From: Lentibacter sp.
Lineage (GTDB): Bacteria > Pseudomonadota > Alphaproteobacteria > Rhodobacterales > Rhodobacteraceae
DNA: 64,000 nucleotides
Assembly: GCA_016744435.1 (NCBI GenBank)
Contig: JADGEJ010000014.1
Coordinates: 1 to 64,000 of the forward strand
Reading direction: 5' to 3'
Part shown: piece by piece, positions 8,924 through 16,947 of the stretch
How positions within the stretch are numbered: the stretch's first letter is position 1
Layout: the number at the start of each line of letters is the position of its first letter
Notes under the pieces: generated by a model
What the model was told of the DNA's origin: nothing
Databases searched by the model: none
Seen by the model: only the letters and a program-made list of their open reading frames with translations
Position numbers and translations under genes: made by a program

Positions 8924-9945
8924 AACTCGGTGCGCGCGAAGCGGCGGGCTATTTCAAAAAGCCCGACCCTAGGCGTACTGGACTGCTGATCTATGGCAGT
9001 GACGCGATGCGCGTGGCGCTCAAGCGGCAAGACGTTATCAAAGCACTGATCGGCCCGAACGGCGACGAGGAAATGCGGCTGGCGCGGATGCCGGGAGCCG
9101 AGCTGCGCAAAGACCCTGCGAAGCTGCTGGACGCTGTGAAAGCAGTGAGCTTCTTTCCCGGCCCGCGTGTGGCCTTTGTCGAAGACGCGAACGACACCGC
9201 AGCGCCTGCCATTCTGGCTGCGTTGCAAGACTGGTCGGAAGGTGATGCGCAGATCATCGTCACTGCCGGACAGCTCAAGGCGACATCGAAAATCCGCAAG
9301 GCCTTTGAGGGGCATAAGAATGCCTACGCTGCCGGCATCTACGACGATCCGCCAAGTCAGGCCGAGATCGAGGCGATGCTGTCTGAGGGTGGCCTTGGCA
9401 ACATCAGCCGCGACGCGATGACCGACCTTGTGGCGCTGTCGCGCGCGCTGGGGCCGGGAGACTTGCGCCAGACGGTTGAGAAGCTCTCGCTCTACAAGCT
9501 TGGCGACGGCTCGGAAGTGAGCAGCGATGACGTTGAGGCCTGTGCGCCCGCCAGCACCGAGGCTGCTTTGGACGATGTCTTGAACGTTGTCGCCGAGGCC
9601 AAGATGGGCGAGATCGGGCCGCTGTTGACCAAGCTCAAAGCGCAGGGCGTGCAGCCTGTCGGGCTGGTCATCGGCGCAACACGACACTTCAAGGCGCTCT
9701 ACGCAGCCAAGAGTGATCCGGGCGGGGCGAGCCAAGGGATATCCCGCCTGCGCCCGCCTGTGTTCGGGCCGCGCCGCGACCGGATGCTGCGCCAAGCCCA
9801 AGGCTGGGACATGAGGCGGCTTGAAGAGGGTCTGAGCGTGCTTATAGACACTGATTTGCAGCTGCGCAGCGCGGGGCAAACCGCGCCGCAGATGGCGCTG
9901 GTTGAGCGCGCGCTGATCAGACTGTCGGCACTGGCGAGGCGTTGA
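8920..9945 (+). CDS. holA: DNA polymerase III delta subunit
   Basis: A 341-residue clamp-loader subunit that opens the beta sliding clamp. The N-terminal domain begins with the alphaproteobacterial pattern [12 protein letters not shown], then LLIYGSDAMRV in place of a canonical Walker A. The C-terminal collar region ends LRSAGQTAPQMALVERALIRLS, typical of HolA. It is translationally coupled to lptE through an ATGA overlap. It ends 12 bases from the convergent gene at 9958. Confidence 0.93.
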   Translation: MKLGAREAAGYFKKPDPRRTGLLIYGSDAMRVALKRQDVIKALIGPNGDEEMRLARMPGAELRKDPAKLLDAVKAVSFFPGPRVAFVEDANDTAAPAILAALQDWSEGDAQIIVTAGQLKATSKIRKAFEGHKNAYAAGIYDDPPSQAEIEAMLSEGGLGNISRDAMTDLVALSRALGPGDLRQTVEKLSLYKLGDGSEVSSDDVEACAPASTEAALDDVLNVVAEAKMGEIGPLLTKLKAQGVQPVGLVIGATRHFKALYAAKSDPGGASQGISRLRPPVFGPRRDRMLRQAQGWDMRRLEEGLSVLIDTDLQLRSAGQTAPQMALVERALIRLSALARR

Positions 9946-9957
9946 GGGCTTTGCGCC

Positions 9958-10485
9958 TCAGCGGCATTTAGCCTGAATGTGGAGCGACATGTTTGCGGCG
10001 CCTGCCTGACGAGAAAGCCGCGCATGATAGGCGGGGTCGAACCCGACCCAGCGACAAGCTTTATGGCGCGCAAGAACGCTCTGCGCGATTTGAGCGCGCT
10101 GCTCGACAGAGAGGCCCAGCTTTTTTCCGCATAGCCCTTTTTGGATGGCTCCGTAGGTGCAGCCTGCCAAATTTCCGTTTTTGGTTTTGTAGACGTTACC
10201 TTTCAAAATCACGTTCTTGAGTGTCCAAACACTTGTCTGGAGGCGCTGTGCTTCGCGCTGCCAATCGCTTTCGGTGATATTGCTTGAGCGGCTCGGGTTG
10301 GCGTGGATAAAAAAGAACGCGAGTGGCGTGAGCCCCCTCTGAGCCTGGCCAGAACGGCCGAGCGAGCCCCAGCTAACTTTATAGCCGCCTGCAATAGCTT
10401 GGCCCGAAAACTTCTTGCCGCCGCTCAAAGCCAGCGTGGGCGCTAGAAGTGCTGCCAGAAAGGCTAGGATGAAGAATTTGCGCAT
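9958..10485 (-). CDS. Hypothetical secreted protein
   Basis: A 175-residue protein with a clear signal peptide (MRKFFILAFLAALLAPTLALS, cleavage about residue 21). The mature part has four cysteines, at about residues 112, 122, 147 and 174, which could form two disulfides in the periplasm. No known domain recognised. It is a single gene, convergent with holA and divergent from the GST gene. Confidence 0.65.
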   Translation of the reverse strand: MRKFFILAFLAALLAPTLALSGGKKFSGQAIAGGYKVSWGSLGRSGQAQRGLTPLAFFFIHANPSRSSNITESDWQREAQRLQTSVWTLKNVILKGNVYKTKNGNLAGCTYGAIQKGLCGKKLGLSVEQRAQIAQSVLARHKACRWVGFDPAYHARLSRQAGAANMSLHIQAKCR

Positions 10486-10654
10486 GGGTCGCTCCGGAAT
10501 TGACCAAATGTGAAAGAGGTGTTCGCCTGTACTCGTTCAGCACAGGATGGCCCCTCAAAATGGCATTAGTTTGCACTTTTGCGGCCTATTCTGGGATGTC
10601 TGGCTTGATCGTACCGGAAAACTGCTGTCACTTAGTGCTCAAAGAGGAATGAAC

Positions 10655-11251
10655 ATGACATATGAAGTTTATGGTGCCGCCACCAACCGGTCTTTTCGGG
10701 TCGTCTGGCTGCTGGAAGAGATGGGCCTTGAGTTTGCCCATCACCAAATCAACCCGCGCAGCCCAGAGGCTTTGGCCGTCAACCCGTCTGGCAAGGTGCC
10801 TGTGCTCAAGGTTGACGGCGTAACTATCACCGACAGCGCCGCTATCATGACGTATCTTGCCGACAAGCACGGGCAGTTTACTTACCCTGCCGGCACGCTT
10901 GAGCGCGCCAAGCAAGATGCGCTGATGCACCAAGTGCTTGATGAGCTTGACGGGGTGCTTTGGACGGCGGCGCGGCACGGGTTTATCTTGCCTGAAGAGC
11001 ACCGCGTGCGTGAGGTGAAGCCTTCGCTGGCGTGGGAGTTTACCCGCAATGCGAAGAGGATCGCTGACAAGATCAAAGGCCCGTTTCTCATGGGTGAGAA
11101 GATGACCATTCCTGATTTTCTGCTGGTGCATTGCCTCAACTGGGCAGTGAGCGCGAAGTTTGAGCATGGCAGTGACAAGCTTGACGCTTACGCCAGTTCC
11201 ATCAGAGCGCGCGAGGGCTTTAAGGCCACACGTGAGCGGGCGAAGTCGTGA
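10655..11251 (+). CDS. Glutathione S-transferase family protein
   Basis: A 198-residue cytosolic GST. The N-terminal thioredoxin-fold domain starts MTYEVYGAATNRSFRVVWLL and contains the cis-proline segment SGKVPVLKVDG and the glutathione gamma-glutamyl contact ITDSAAIMTYLA. The C-terminal all-helical domain contains MTIPDFLLVHCLNW, with the N-capping Asp. The frame is open from 10547, but the ATG at 10655 has AAAGAGG at a good distance and gives the family N-terminus. The stop overlaps the GTG start of the next gene, so it is in an operon with the VOC/cupin protein. Confidence 0.88.
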   Translation: MTYEVYGAATNRSFRVVWLLEEMGLEFAHHQINPRSPEALAVNPSGKVPVLKVDGVTITDSAAIMTYLADKHGQFTYPAGTLERAKQDALMHQVLDELDGVLWTAARHGFILPEEHRVREVKPSLAWEFTRNAKRIADKIKGPFLMGEKMTIPDFLLVHCLNWAVSAKFEHGSDKLDAYASSIRAREGFKATRERAKS

Positions 11252-12264
11252 ACGAGACCCGCGCGGAAATTCGCTTGCCCACCGGCGAGCTGCGCGACGA
11301 TCTGCCATTTTACACCAAGGTACTTGGCATGCGGCTTGACGAGATATCCCCAGCCGATGATCCGCGTGTTGCTGTGCTGTCAGGCCACGGTTTGCGGCTG
11401 CGGACCGAGAAGGGAGCCAGCGAGCCAGCCGGAACGCGCGTTGAGATTACCGAGCTGAACCCACCGATGGTGATGCCCAAGACCGAGCATATGTATGACG
11501 TGCGCCGCCTGCGCGACTCGGCCCCTTGGGTGATCGGACGCGCGGGGATGAACTGCCGCGACTTGCTGCCAACACGGCTTGGCGGCGCGATCATAGCCAG
11601 CCATATCCGCGTGCCGGGCGGCGGCGATGTGCCTGACATGGTGCACTACCACACCGTCGGGTTTCAGCTGATCTTTTGCTACAAAGGCTGGGTTGATGTA
11701 CTCTACGAAGACCAAGGCGACATGATGCGCCTGCATGCGGGCGACTGCGTTATTCAACCACCCGAAATTCGCCACCGCGTGTGCCATGCTTCGCCCGACA
11801 TTGAGGTGATCGAGATCGGCGTGCCTGCCGACCATGTGACTGCGATCGACCATGAGTTTACCTTGCCCAACGGGCAGGGCGAGCCAACACGCGAGTGGCA
11901 GGGCCAGCGATTTGTGCATCACGTGAAGGAAGGCGCGACTTGGCAACCCTTCCGAGTGCCGGGCTTTCGCTGTCGCAATACGGGCATTTCGGAAGGCACC
12001 AAGGGCGTTGCTGACATTCAGGTTGTGCGGTTTGAAGGCGGGGAGCCGCCCGCGACGCGCACTGATGCAGACATTCATTTCACCTTCGTGATGGAGGGCA
12101 GCATGGAGCTGCACGCCGAGGGCCAAGAGCCGCGCAAGTTGCAGGTGGGCGATGCTTTTGTCATCCCGCCGCAGATGGCGGCGCGCTATGCGGATTGTTC
12201 GGACGATCTGGAGCTTCTGGAATGCGCGCTGCACGGTGACTTCGCTTCGGAAGTTGTGGCATGA
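11248..12264 (+). CDS. VOC-cupin fusion protein (putative metal-dependent dioxygenase or isomerase)
   Basis: A 338-residue protein with three parts. The N-terminal 55 residues look like half a VOC/glyoxalase domain (LPFYTKVLGMRLDEISPADD). A first cupin barrel follows, with the metal-binding segment MVHYHTVGFQ and second motif AGDCVIQPPEIRH. A second, degenerate cupin (about residues 255-330) has IHFTFVMEGSMEL and GDAFVIPPQM. The HxH plus later His of the first barrel suit a bound divalent metal. The GTG start overlaps the GST stop and its stop overlaps the next ATG, so the three genes form one operon. The substrate is unknown. Confidence 0.75.
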   Translation: MNETRAEIRLPTGELRDDLPFYTKVLGMRLDEISPADDPRVAVLSGHGLRLRTEKGASEPAGTRVEITELNPPMVMPKTEHMYDVRRLRDSAPWVIGRAGMNCRDLLPTRLGGAIIASHIRVPGGGDVPDMVHYHTVGFQLIFCYKGWVDVLYEDQGDMMRLHAGDCVIQPPEIRHRVCHASPDIEVIEIGVPADHVTAIDHEFTLPNGQGEPTREWQGQRFVHHVKEGATWQPFRVPGFRCRNTGISEGTKGVADIQVVRFEGGEPPATRTDADIHFTFVMEGSMELHAEGQEPRKLQVGDAFVIPPQMAARYADCSDDLELLECALHGDFASEVVA

Positions 12265-12686
12265 AGCATCTGCTCTTAGTGCCTCTCATGCTGCTCGCGG
12301 CTTGCTCGGTGAACACCACGCCTGAACTCAAGGCTGGGCCTGATGGCACGATCACCATTTTGAAGGACACGGGTGGAAACCCCTATGAATATGCTGCGCT
12401 GTATGACCAGCTCAAGGCCAGCGGACAGCGGGTGCGCCTTGGCGAATGCAACTCGGCCTGCACCATGCTGATGACGCTGCCCAATGCCTGCCTGATACCG
12501 GGCAAGCGCTTTGGCTTTCATGCGAGCAACCTCAACGGGCGGTTCGACGGCTTCGTGGCGCAATACTATCGCGCGGGCGTGAAACGCGCTTTTGTGAGTG
12601 AATGGTCAAAGTCGCGCGAGATGACCAAGCTTGTCTCCGAAGAGATGATCAAGCTCGATTCGCAGTTAAAACTCTGTCGCAAGTGA
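12261..12686 (+). CDS. Putative lipoprotein with ClpP/crotonase-like periplasmic fold
   Basis: A 141-residue protein with a short signal peptide ending in the lipobox LLAAC. The mature region shows GGNPYEYAALYDQLKASG followed by CNSACTML and GKRFGFHAS. This order is like the small Clp-protease-like periplasmic proteins of alphaproteobacteria, in which the serine after the first cysteine corresponds to the catalytic Ser. Here the preceding helix is short and a catalytic His/Asp is not certain. It is the last gene of the GST-cupin operon (ATGA overlap). The resemblance is an inference from motif order. Confidence 0.6.
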   Translation: MKHLLLVPLMLLAACSVNTTPELKAGPDGTITILKDTGGNPYEYAALYDQLKASGQRVRLGECNSACTMLMTLPNACLIPGKRFGFHASNLNGRFDGFVAQYYRAGVKRAFVSEWSKSREMTKLVSEEMIKLDSQLKLCRK

Positions 12687-12744
12687 CTTGGGGGTCGGGC
12701 GTCAATCCACGCGCGTTTCGGAGGCATCTTGAGCGCCATCTGTC

Positions 12745-13272
12745 TCAGACAGTGATGCTTGCTTCAGCGGCGCGTCGGATATAGGTCGATTGCATTCGCG
12801 CTATGCGATACTCTTGAATCTTTGTCGTCGTAATCTGCGACAACCCCAGCTTGCCGAAGAAAGGCAGGAGATGGAGCCGGAGGTGGTTGGCGTGATTGGT
12901 TAGGCACTTGGGGTTCCGTTCCCCCGCTGTGTCCGCCTCAAACTCCCGTAGAAACTGCTCACCAGCTTTTGTAAATTTTTTCTCGGAAATGAGTTCGCCG
13001 CGCGTGCGCTTGCCTCTCAGCGTCAGATACCAGTCTTCGGCAAATTCCTTAGCGAGTTTGAGGCTTTCTTCCTTTGTGCTTTTTCGGCGCTCTTTGCCGT
13101 TTAAGAATGTCGAACAGTACCAGTTGTCGCCGGTTTCACGCATGTAAACCCGAACTTTCCCACCAAGAATCGTATGAATCGCCGCCACAAGCTGGTTTCC
13201 TTCAAAAATGAGTGAATTGGGTGAGCTTTGGGTGATGGTATATAGGCGATATCCATCCGTCAAAGTACGCAT
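12745..13272 (-). pseudogene. Truncated tyrosine recombinase (phage/island integrase), N-terminal part only
   Basis: The 175-residue frame matches the N-terminal half of site-specific tyrosine recombinases. A basic arm-type region (about residues 35-100) precedes a SAM-like core-binding segment HLRLHLLPFFGKLGLSQITT followed by KIQEYRIARMQS. After about residue 160 the sequence leaves the family and stops. The whole catalytic domain with the R-H-R-Y residues is absent. It starts 25 bases from the 3' end of the tRNA-Arg gene, the classic position for an island integrase. It is a remnant and cannot be an active recombinase. A CTGTCT-C-AGACAG palindrome (12740-12752) covers the frame's end. Confidence 0.75.
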
Positions 13273-13296
13273 AAATCATTGTTATATATAATGAAT

Positions 13297-13373
13297 TGGC
13301 GACCCCGGCAGGATTCGAACCTGCAACCTGCCCCTTAGGAGGGGGCTGCTCTATCCAGTTGAGCCACGGGGCC
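13297..13373 (-). tRNA. tRNA-Arg (anticodon CCU)
   Basis: Read on the minus strand, the 77 bases fold into a full cloverleaf. The acceptor stem is GGCCCCG/CGGGGUC with one G-U. The D-arm is GCUC/GAGC and the anticodon stem GCCCC/GGGGC, with loop CUCCUAA giving anticodon CCU (Arg, codon AGG). The T-arm is GCAGG-UUCGAAU-CCUGC, then discriminator G and an encoded CCA (13297-13299). Its 3' end abuts the integrase remnant, so it is the probable attachment site. Confidence 0.96.
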
Positions 13374-13484
13374 ACGCGGGGGTTTGAATAGCGGCTCTAA
13401 GTGGCGCTGTCAGCCCCAAACACGCTTGCGTGGGGGGGAGGGGTTGCGTTAGCATCGTGAGACTCCAAAAAAAGGAACGCCACA

Positions 13485-14510
13485 GTGATGAAACGAAGCA
13501 CCCGCCCGCTTACATTGCGCGATGTTTCTGAGGCTTCCGGCGTTTCCGAGATGACAGTGAGCCGCGTTTTGCGCAACCGAGGCGACGTTTCGGCCGCGAC
13601 GCGCGAGAAGGTGCTCGCAGCGTCAAAGCGGCTTGGTTATGTGCCCAACAAGATCGCGGGCGCTTTGGCCAGCCAGAGGGTCAATCTGGTGGCAGTGATC
13701 ATCCCGTCGATGAAGAACATGGTGTTCCCCGAGGTTTTGTCGGGCATCACAGATGTGTTGGAAGACAGCGGGTTGCAACCGGTTGTTGGCATAACTGATT
13801 ATCTGCCCGAGAAAGAAGAGCGCGTGCTTTACGAGATGCTGTCTTGGCGGCCCTCGGGCGTGATCATCGCCGGGCTTGAGCACTCTGACAATGCGCGGGC
13901 GATGATGGCGGCGTCGGGCATTCCTGTTGTCGAGATCATGGATGTGGACGGCGAGCCGATCGACATTGCAGTCGGGATTTCGCACCGTGCGGCGGGCCGT
14001 CAGATGGGCGAATCCATTGCTGCTGCCGGCCACAAGCGGATTGCTTTTCTAGGCACCAAGATGCCGCTTGATCACCGGGCGCGCAAGCGTTTTGAGGGGT
14101 TCACGCAGGCGCTGGGTAAGGCGGGTATCGAGATTGCCGATCAGGAGTTTTATGAGGGCGGCTCAGCATTGGCAAAGGGTCGCGAGATGACGAAGGCGGT
14201 GTTGGATCGCACCCCTGACCTTGATTTCATTTATTACTCAAACGACATGATCGGCGCGGGTGGGCTGCTCTATTGCCTTGAGCAAGGCTATGACGTGCCG
14301 GGCAAGATCGGGCTTTCCGGCTTTAACGGCGTCGAGCTGTTGCAAGGCCTGCCAAAGATGCTTGCCACGATGGACGCTTGCCGTGCCGAAATTGGCATGA
14401 AGGCCGCCGAGATCATCCTGGCGCGTTCGCAGGATGAGGCCGCGATGTTTGACGAAAAGATCGAGCTGACGCCGCATATCTCGCAGGGCGACACCATGAG
14501 AACGCCTTAA
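13485..14510 (+). CDS. LacI/GntR-type (LacI family) transcriptional regulator
   Basis: A 341-residue LacI-family repressor. The N-terminal helix-turn-helix TLRDVSEASGVSEMTVSRVL is followed by the hinge-helix region GYVPNKIAGALASQR. The C-terminal sugar-binding periplasmic-protein fold carries SGVIIAGLEHSD and DFIYYSNDMIGAGGL. Overall it is closest in pattern to gluconate repressor GntR. The start is GTG 13485 or ATG 13488; AAAGGAA suits either. No sugar uptake or catabolic genes lie next to it, so it is an orphan here, between the tRNA/integrase scar and motB. A palindrome CACGC-TT-GCGTG at 13421-13432 could be its own operator. Confidence 0.88.
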   Translation: MMKRSTRPLTLRDVSEASGVSEMTVSRVLRNRGDVSAATREKVLAASKRLGYVPNKIAGALASQRVNLVAVIIPSMKNMVFPEVLSGITDVLEDSGLQPVVGITDYLPEKEERVLYEMLSWRPSGVIIAGLEHSDNARAMMAASGIPVVEIMDVDGEPIDIAVGISHRAAGRQMGESIAAAGHKRIAFLGTKMPLDHRARKRFEGFTQALGKAGIEIADQEFYEGGSALAKGREMTKAVLDRTPDLDFIYYSNDMIGAGGLLYCLEQGYDVPGKIGLSGFNGVELLQGLPKMLATMDACRAEIGMKAAEIILARSQDEAAMFDEKIELTPHISQGDTMRTP

Positions 14511-14535
14511 TAGATCACAACAATGCCTCAATTGA

Positions 14536-14560
14536 TTAAGCCTCTGTAAATAGCAGAGGC
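14536..14560 (+). promoter_or_regulatory. CtrA-box-like site overlapping a stem-loop, upstream of motB
   Basis: TTAA-N7-TAAA at 14536-14550 matches the CtrA box TTAA-N7-TTAA in 7 of 8 positions. It overlaps a 7-bp stem-loop (GCCTCTG 14540-14546, CAGAGGC 14554-14560) that may also end lacI-family gene transcription. It lies 51 bases from the motB start. Confidence 0.5.
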
Positions 14561-14600
14561 GCATACCTTTGTGTGGGTGAGTTAACAAAGGTGGTGGATC

Positions 14601-15452
14601 ATGAGTGCGCAAAGCAATGTAGCTCCGATCATTATAAAAAGGAAAAAGGTCATCGCGGGTGGCGGCCACCATGGCGGCGCTTGGAAGGTGGCTTATGCTG
14701 ACTTCGTGACAGCGATGATGGCGTTCTTTCTTTTGATGTGGTTGCTGAATGCAACGACAGAGAAACAAAAGAAGGGCGTGGCTGACTACTTCAGCCCAAC
14801 GATTGCCATCAACCGGGTGTCTGGCGGTGGCGACGGGAACTTTGGTGGTGAGTCTGTTTTCTCGGAGATGACCCTGCCACAGAACGGCACTGGCGCGACA
14901 AGCCTCAGGCCAACAGAAGGCCGTCAAGCGCGTGGCGAGATGGGCGTCACCTCGGAGAGCGAGAAAGCCGCTGAAAGCAAAGATTCCGCTGCCTTCAACG
15001 AGGTTGAAAATGCGCTGCAGGGGAAGGCTGGCGAAAGCACGGTTTCGAAAGAACTCTACAAGCACATTATCACGCGCGTCACCGATGAGGGCCTGATCGT
15101 TGAGTTGTTTGACGTCAAAGGCCTAGCGCTATTTGAGGTTGGCACAAGTGAGCCGACACAGGTGTTGCATGAGCTGGCAGATATTGTTTTTCGAGTTGCG
15201 GGGCTTGTCACAAACGAGATCGCCATTGGCGGGCACACGCGCTCGCAACCTGTTGTTCTGGCGGACAACCCGGTCTGGGACTTGTCCTCAGCGCGCGCCA
15301 ACAGCATGCGGGTGTTGCTTGAAGCACAGGGCCTTAAAGCCAGCCGTACCAAAAGAATGGTGGGCCACGCTGACAGGAGTCATGTGGTGACGAACCCAAT
15401 GTCACTGCGCAACAACCGGCTTGAAATTATCTTCCTTAGAACTGTGAGGTGA
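14601..15452 (+). CDS. motB: Flagellar motor stator protein MotB
   Basis: A 283-residue stator subunit that anchors MotA to peptidoglycan and conducts protons. The N-terminal Plug/MotB region GGGHHGGAWKVAYADFVTAM contains the proton-carrying Asp34, inside the single membrane span (MMAFFLLMWLLNAT). The C-terminal OmpA-like peptidoglycan-binding domain has IAIGGHTRSQP and a final NNRLEIIFLR. The partner motA is 18 kb away at 32819. motB seems to have its own promoter with a CtrA-like box. It lies 117 bases before flgE. Confidence 0.96.
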   Translation: MSAQSNVAPIIIKRKKVIAGGGHHGGAWKVAYADFVTAMMAFFLLMWLLNATTEKQKKGVADYFSPTIAINRVSGGGDGNFGGESVFSEMTLPQNGTGATSLRPTEGRQARGEMGVTSESEKAAESKDSAAFNEVENALQGKAGESTVSKELYKHIITRVTDEGLIVELFDVKGLALFEVGTSEPTQVLHELADIVFRVAGLVTNEIAIGGHTRSQPVVLADNPVWDLSSARANSMRVLLEAQGLKASRTKRMVGHADRSHVVTNPMSLRNNRLEIIFLRTVR

Positions 15453-15497
15453 CAGCATCGGCGATACTTTAGGCGAAACTATAACGCATTTTATATG

Positions 15498-15512
15498 TTA
15501 GCCCGGTGTTAA
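15498..15512 (+). promoter_or_regulatory. CtrA-box-like site upstream of flgE
   Basis: TTAG-CCCGGTG-TTAA is a 7-of-8 match to TTAA-N7-TTAA, 57 bases before the flgE start. Binding by CtrA is inferred from the motif and from its repetition at the other flagellar promoters. Confidence 0.55.
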
Positions 15513-15569
15513 GTGGAACGCTCTACTACTGCTGATCAATGACGTTTGATGCAGCAGAAAGGCGTATCC

Positions 15570-16871
15570 ATGACAATTTCTTCCTCGCTTAATGCCGGTG
15601 TGGCGGGCCTAACGGCCAATGCAACGCGGCTGAGTACTATCGCAGATAACATCGCAAACTCTGCGACCTACGGTTACAAGCGGATGGAAGCTGACTTCCA
15701 TTCAATGGTGATTGGTTCGCAGGGTGGCACCTATTCAGCGGGGGGCGTGCGCACGACAACACAGCGCCTGATTGATCAACGTGGTGCACTTGTCGGGTCA
15801 AGCAACCCAACAGACCTGGCTGTGCGTGGGCGCGGGCTTATTCCAGTGGCGCGCGATAGCGAAATTGAAGCTGGTAACGGGCAGTCACAAATGCTGCTAT
15901 CTACGACCGGCTCTTTCAGAACAGACGCTGACGGTTACCTACGCAGCGAAGCTGGGCTTGTCTTGCTTGGCTGGCCCGCAAGTGCTGACGGAACGATACC
16001 GACTTACCCGCGTGATACGTCTGATGGCTTGGAGCCGGTACAGATTAACGTAAACCAGTTCACTGGCGAGCCAACCACCAAGATTAATCTTGGTGTGAAC
16101 CTTCCTGCGACGGCAACAGAAGCGGGCGCTACGGTGGAAAGCTCTGAACTCTCAGTTGAGTACTATGACAACATGGGCACATCAGAGAGCCTGTCTGTCG
16201 AGTTTACGCCCGTGGTGCCTGCCACAGGAGTTTCAAACCAGTGGACAATGACGATCAGCGACTCGGCAACGCCTGGCACCGTGATCGGAGAATATACGCT
16301 GACGTTTGATGACAGTCGCACGGCTGGCGGCACACTGGCCTCAGTGACAACTGTGAGCGGCGGCGCGTATGACGCCGCGACTGGTGAGTTTACTGTGCCT
16401 GTTGATGGCGGCCCGATGATTGTGGACATAGGCCTTGTCGGAGACTCCGACGGTTTGACGCAACTGTCGGATGTTTTTGCGCCTGTCTCGATCTCAAAAG
16501 ACGGCACGCCAGTTGGCAACATGACTTCAGTTGAAGTTGATTCCAACGGAATGGTGCACGCGTTCTTTGACACGGGCATCACGCGCACGATCTATCAGAT
16601 CCCGCTTGTGTCGATGCCAAACCCGAACGGGATGGTGGCACTTGATCAACAGACCTATGCGCCATCACCAGACAGTGGCACCTTCTTCTTGTGGGATGCA
16701 GGCGACGGACCGACAGGCGATATCGTCTCATATGCGCGGGAAGAATCAACCACCGATGTGGCGGGCGAGTTGACGGCAATGATCGAGACGCAACGCGCCT
16801 ATACGTCCAACGCGAAGGTGATCCAAACTGTCGACGAGATGCTGCAAGAGACTGCAAACATCAAACGATAG
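15570..16871 (+). CDS. flgE: Flagellar hook protein FlgE
   Basis: The 433-residue structural subunit of the hook. The N-terminal Flg_bb_rod motif (SSLNAGVAGLTANATRLSTI then ADNIANSATYGYK) and the C-terminal helix (ETQRAYTSNAKVIQTVDEML) frame a variable central domain. Start chosen at ATG 15570, since the upstream in-frame codons (15546 onward) lack a ribosome-binding site and the family begins at MTISSSLNAG. First gene of flgE-flgK-flgL-flgI, behind a CtrA-like box. Confidence 0.95.
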   Translation: MTISSSLNAGVAGLTANATRLSTIADNIANSATYGYKRMEADFHSMVIGSQGGTYSAGGVRTTTQRLIDQRGALVGSSNPTDLAVRGRGLIPVARDSEIEAGNGQSQMLLSTTGSFRTDADGYLRSEAGLVLLGWPASADGTIPTYPRDTSDGLEPVQINVNQFTGEPTTKINLGVNLPATATEAGATVESSELSVEYYDNMGTSESLSVEFTPVVPATGVSNQWTMTISDSATPGTVIGEYTLTFDDSRTAGGTLASVTTVSGGAYDAATGEFTVPVDGGPMIVDIGLVGDSDGLTQLSDVFAPVSISKDGTPVGNMTSVEVDSNGMVHAFFDTGITRTIYQIPLVSMPNPNGMVALDQQTYAPSPDSGTFFLWDAGDGPTGDIVSYAREESTTDVAGELTAMIETQRAYTSNAKVIQTVDEMLQETANIKR

Positions 16872-16947
16872 AACCGCAAGATAACCCCGTGAGCGCGCGC
16901 GACTGGCTGCGCGTGCTCCTCCCCCCATTTGAGATGAGGCCAACGCT

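Noticed and set aside
8728..9879. 383-codon minus-strand frame opposite holA
   Set aside because: Shadow of holA; no ribosome-binding site or recognisable domain.
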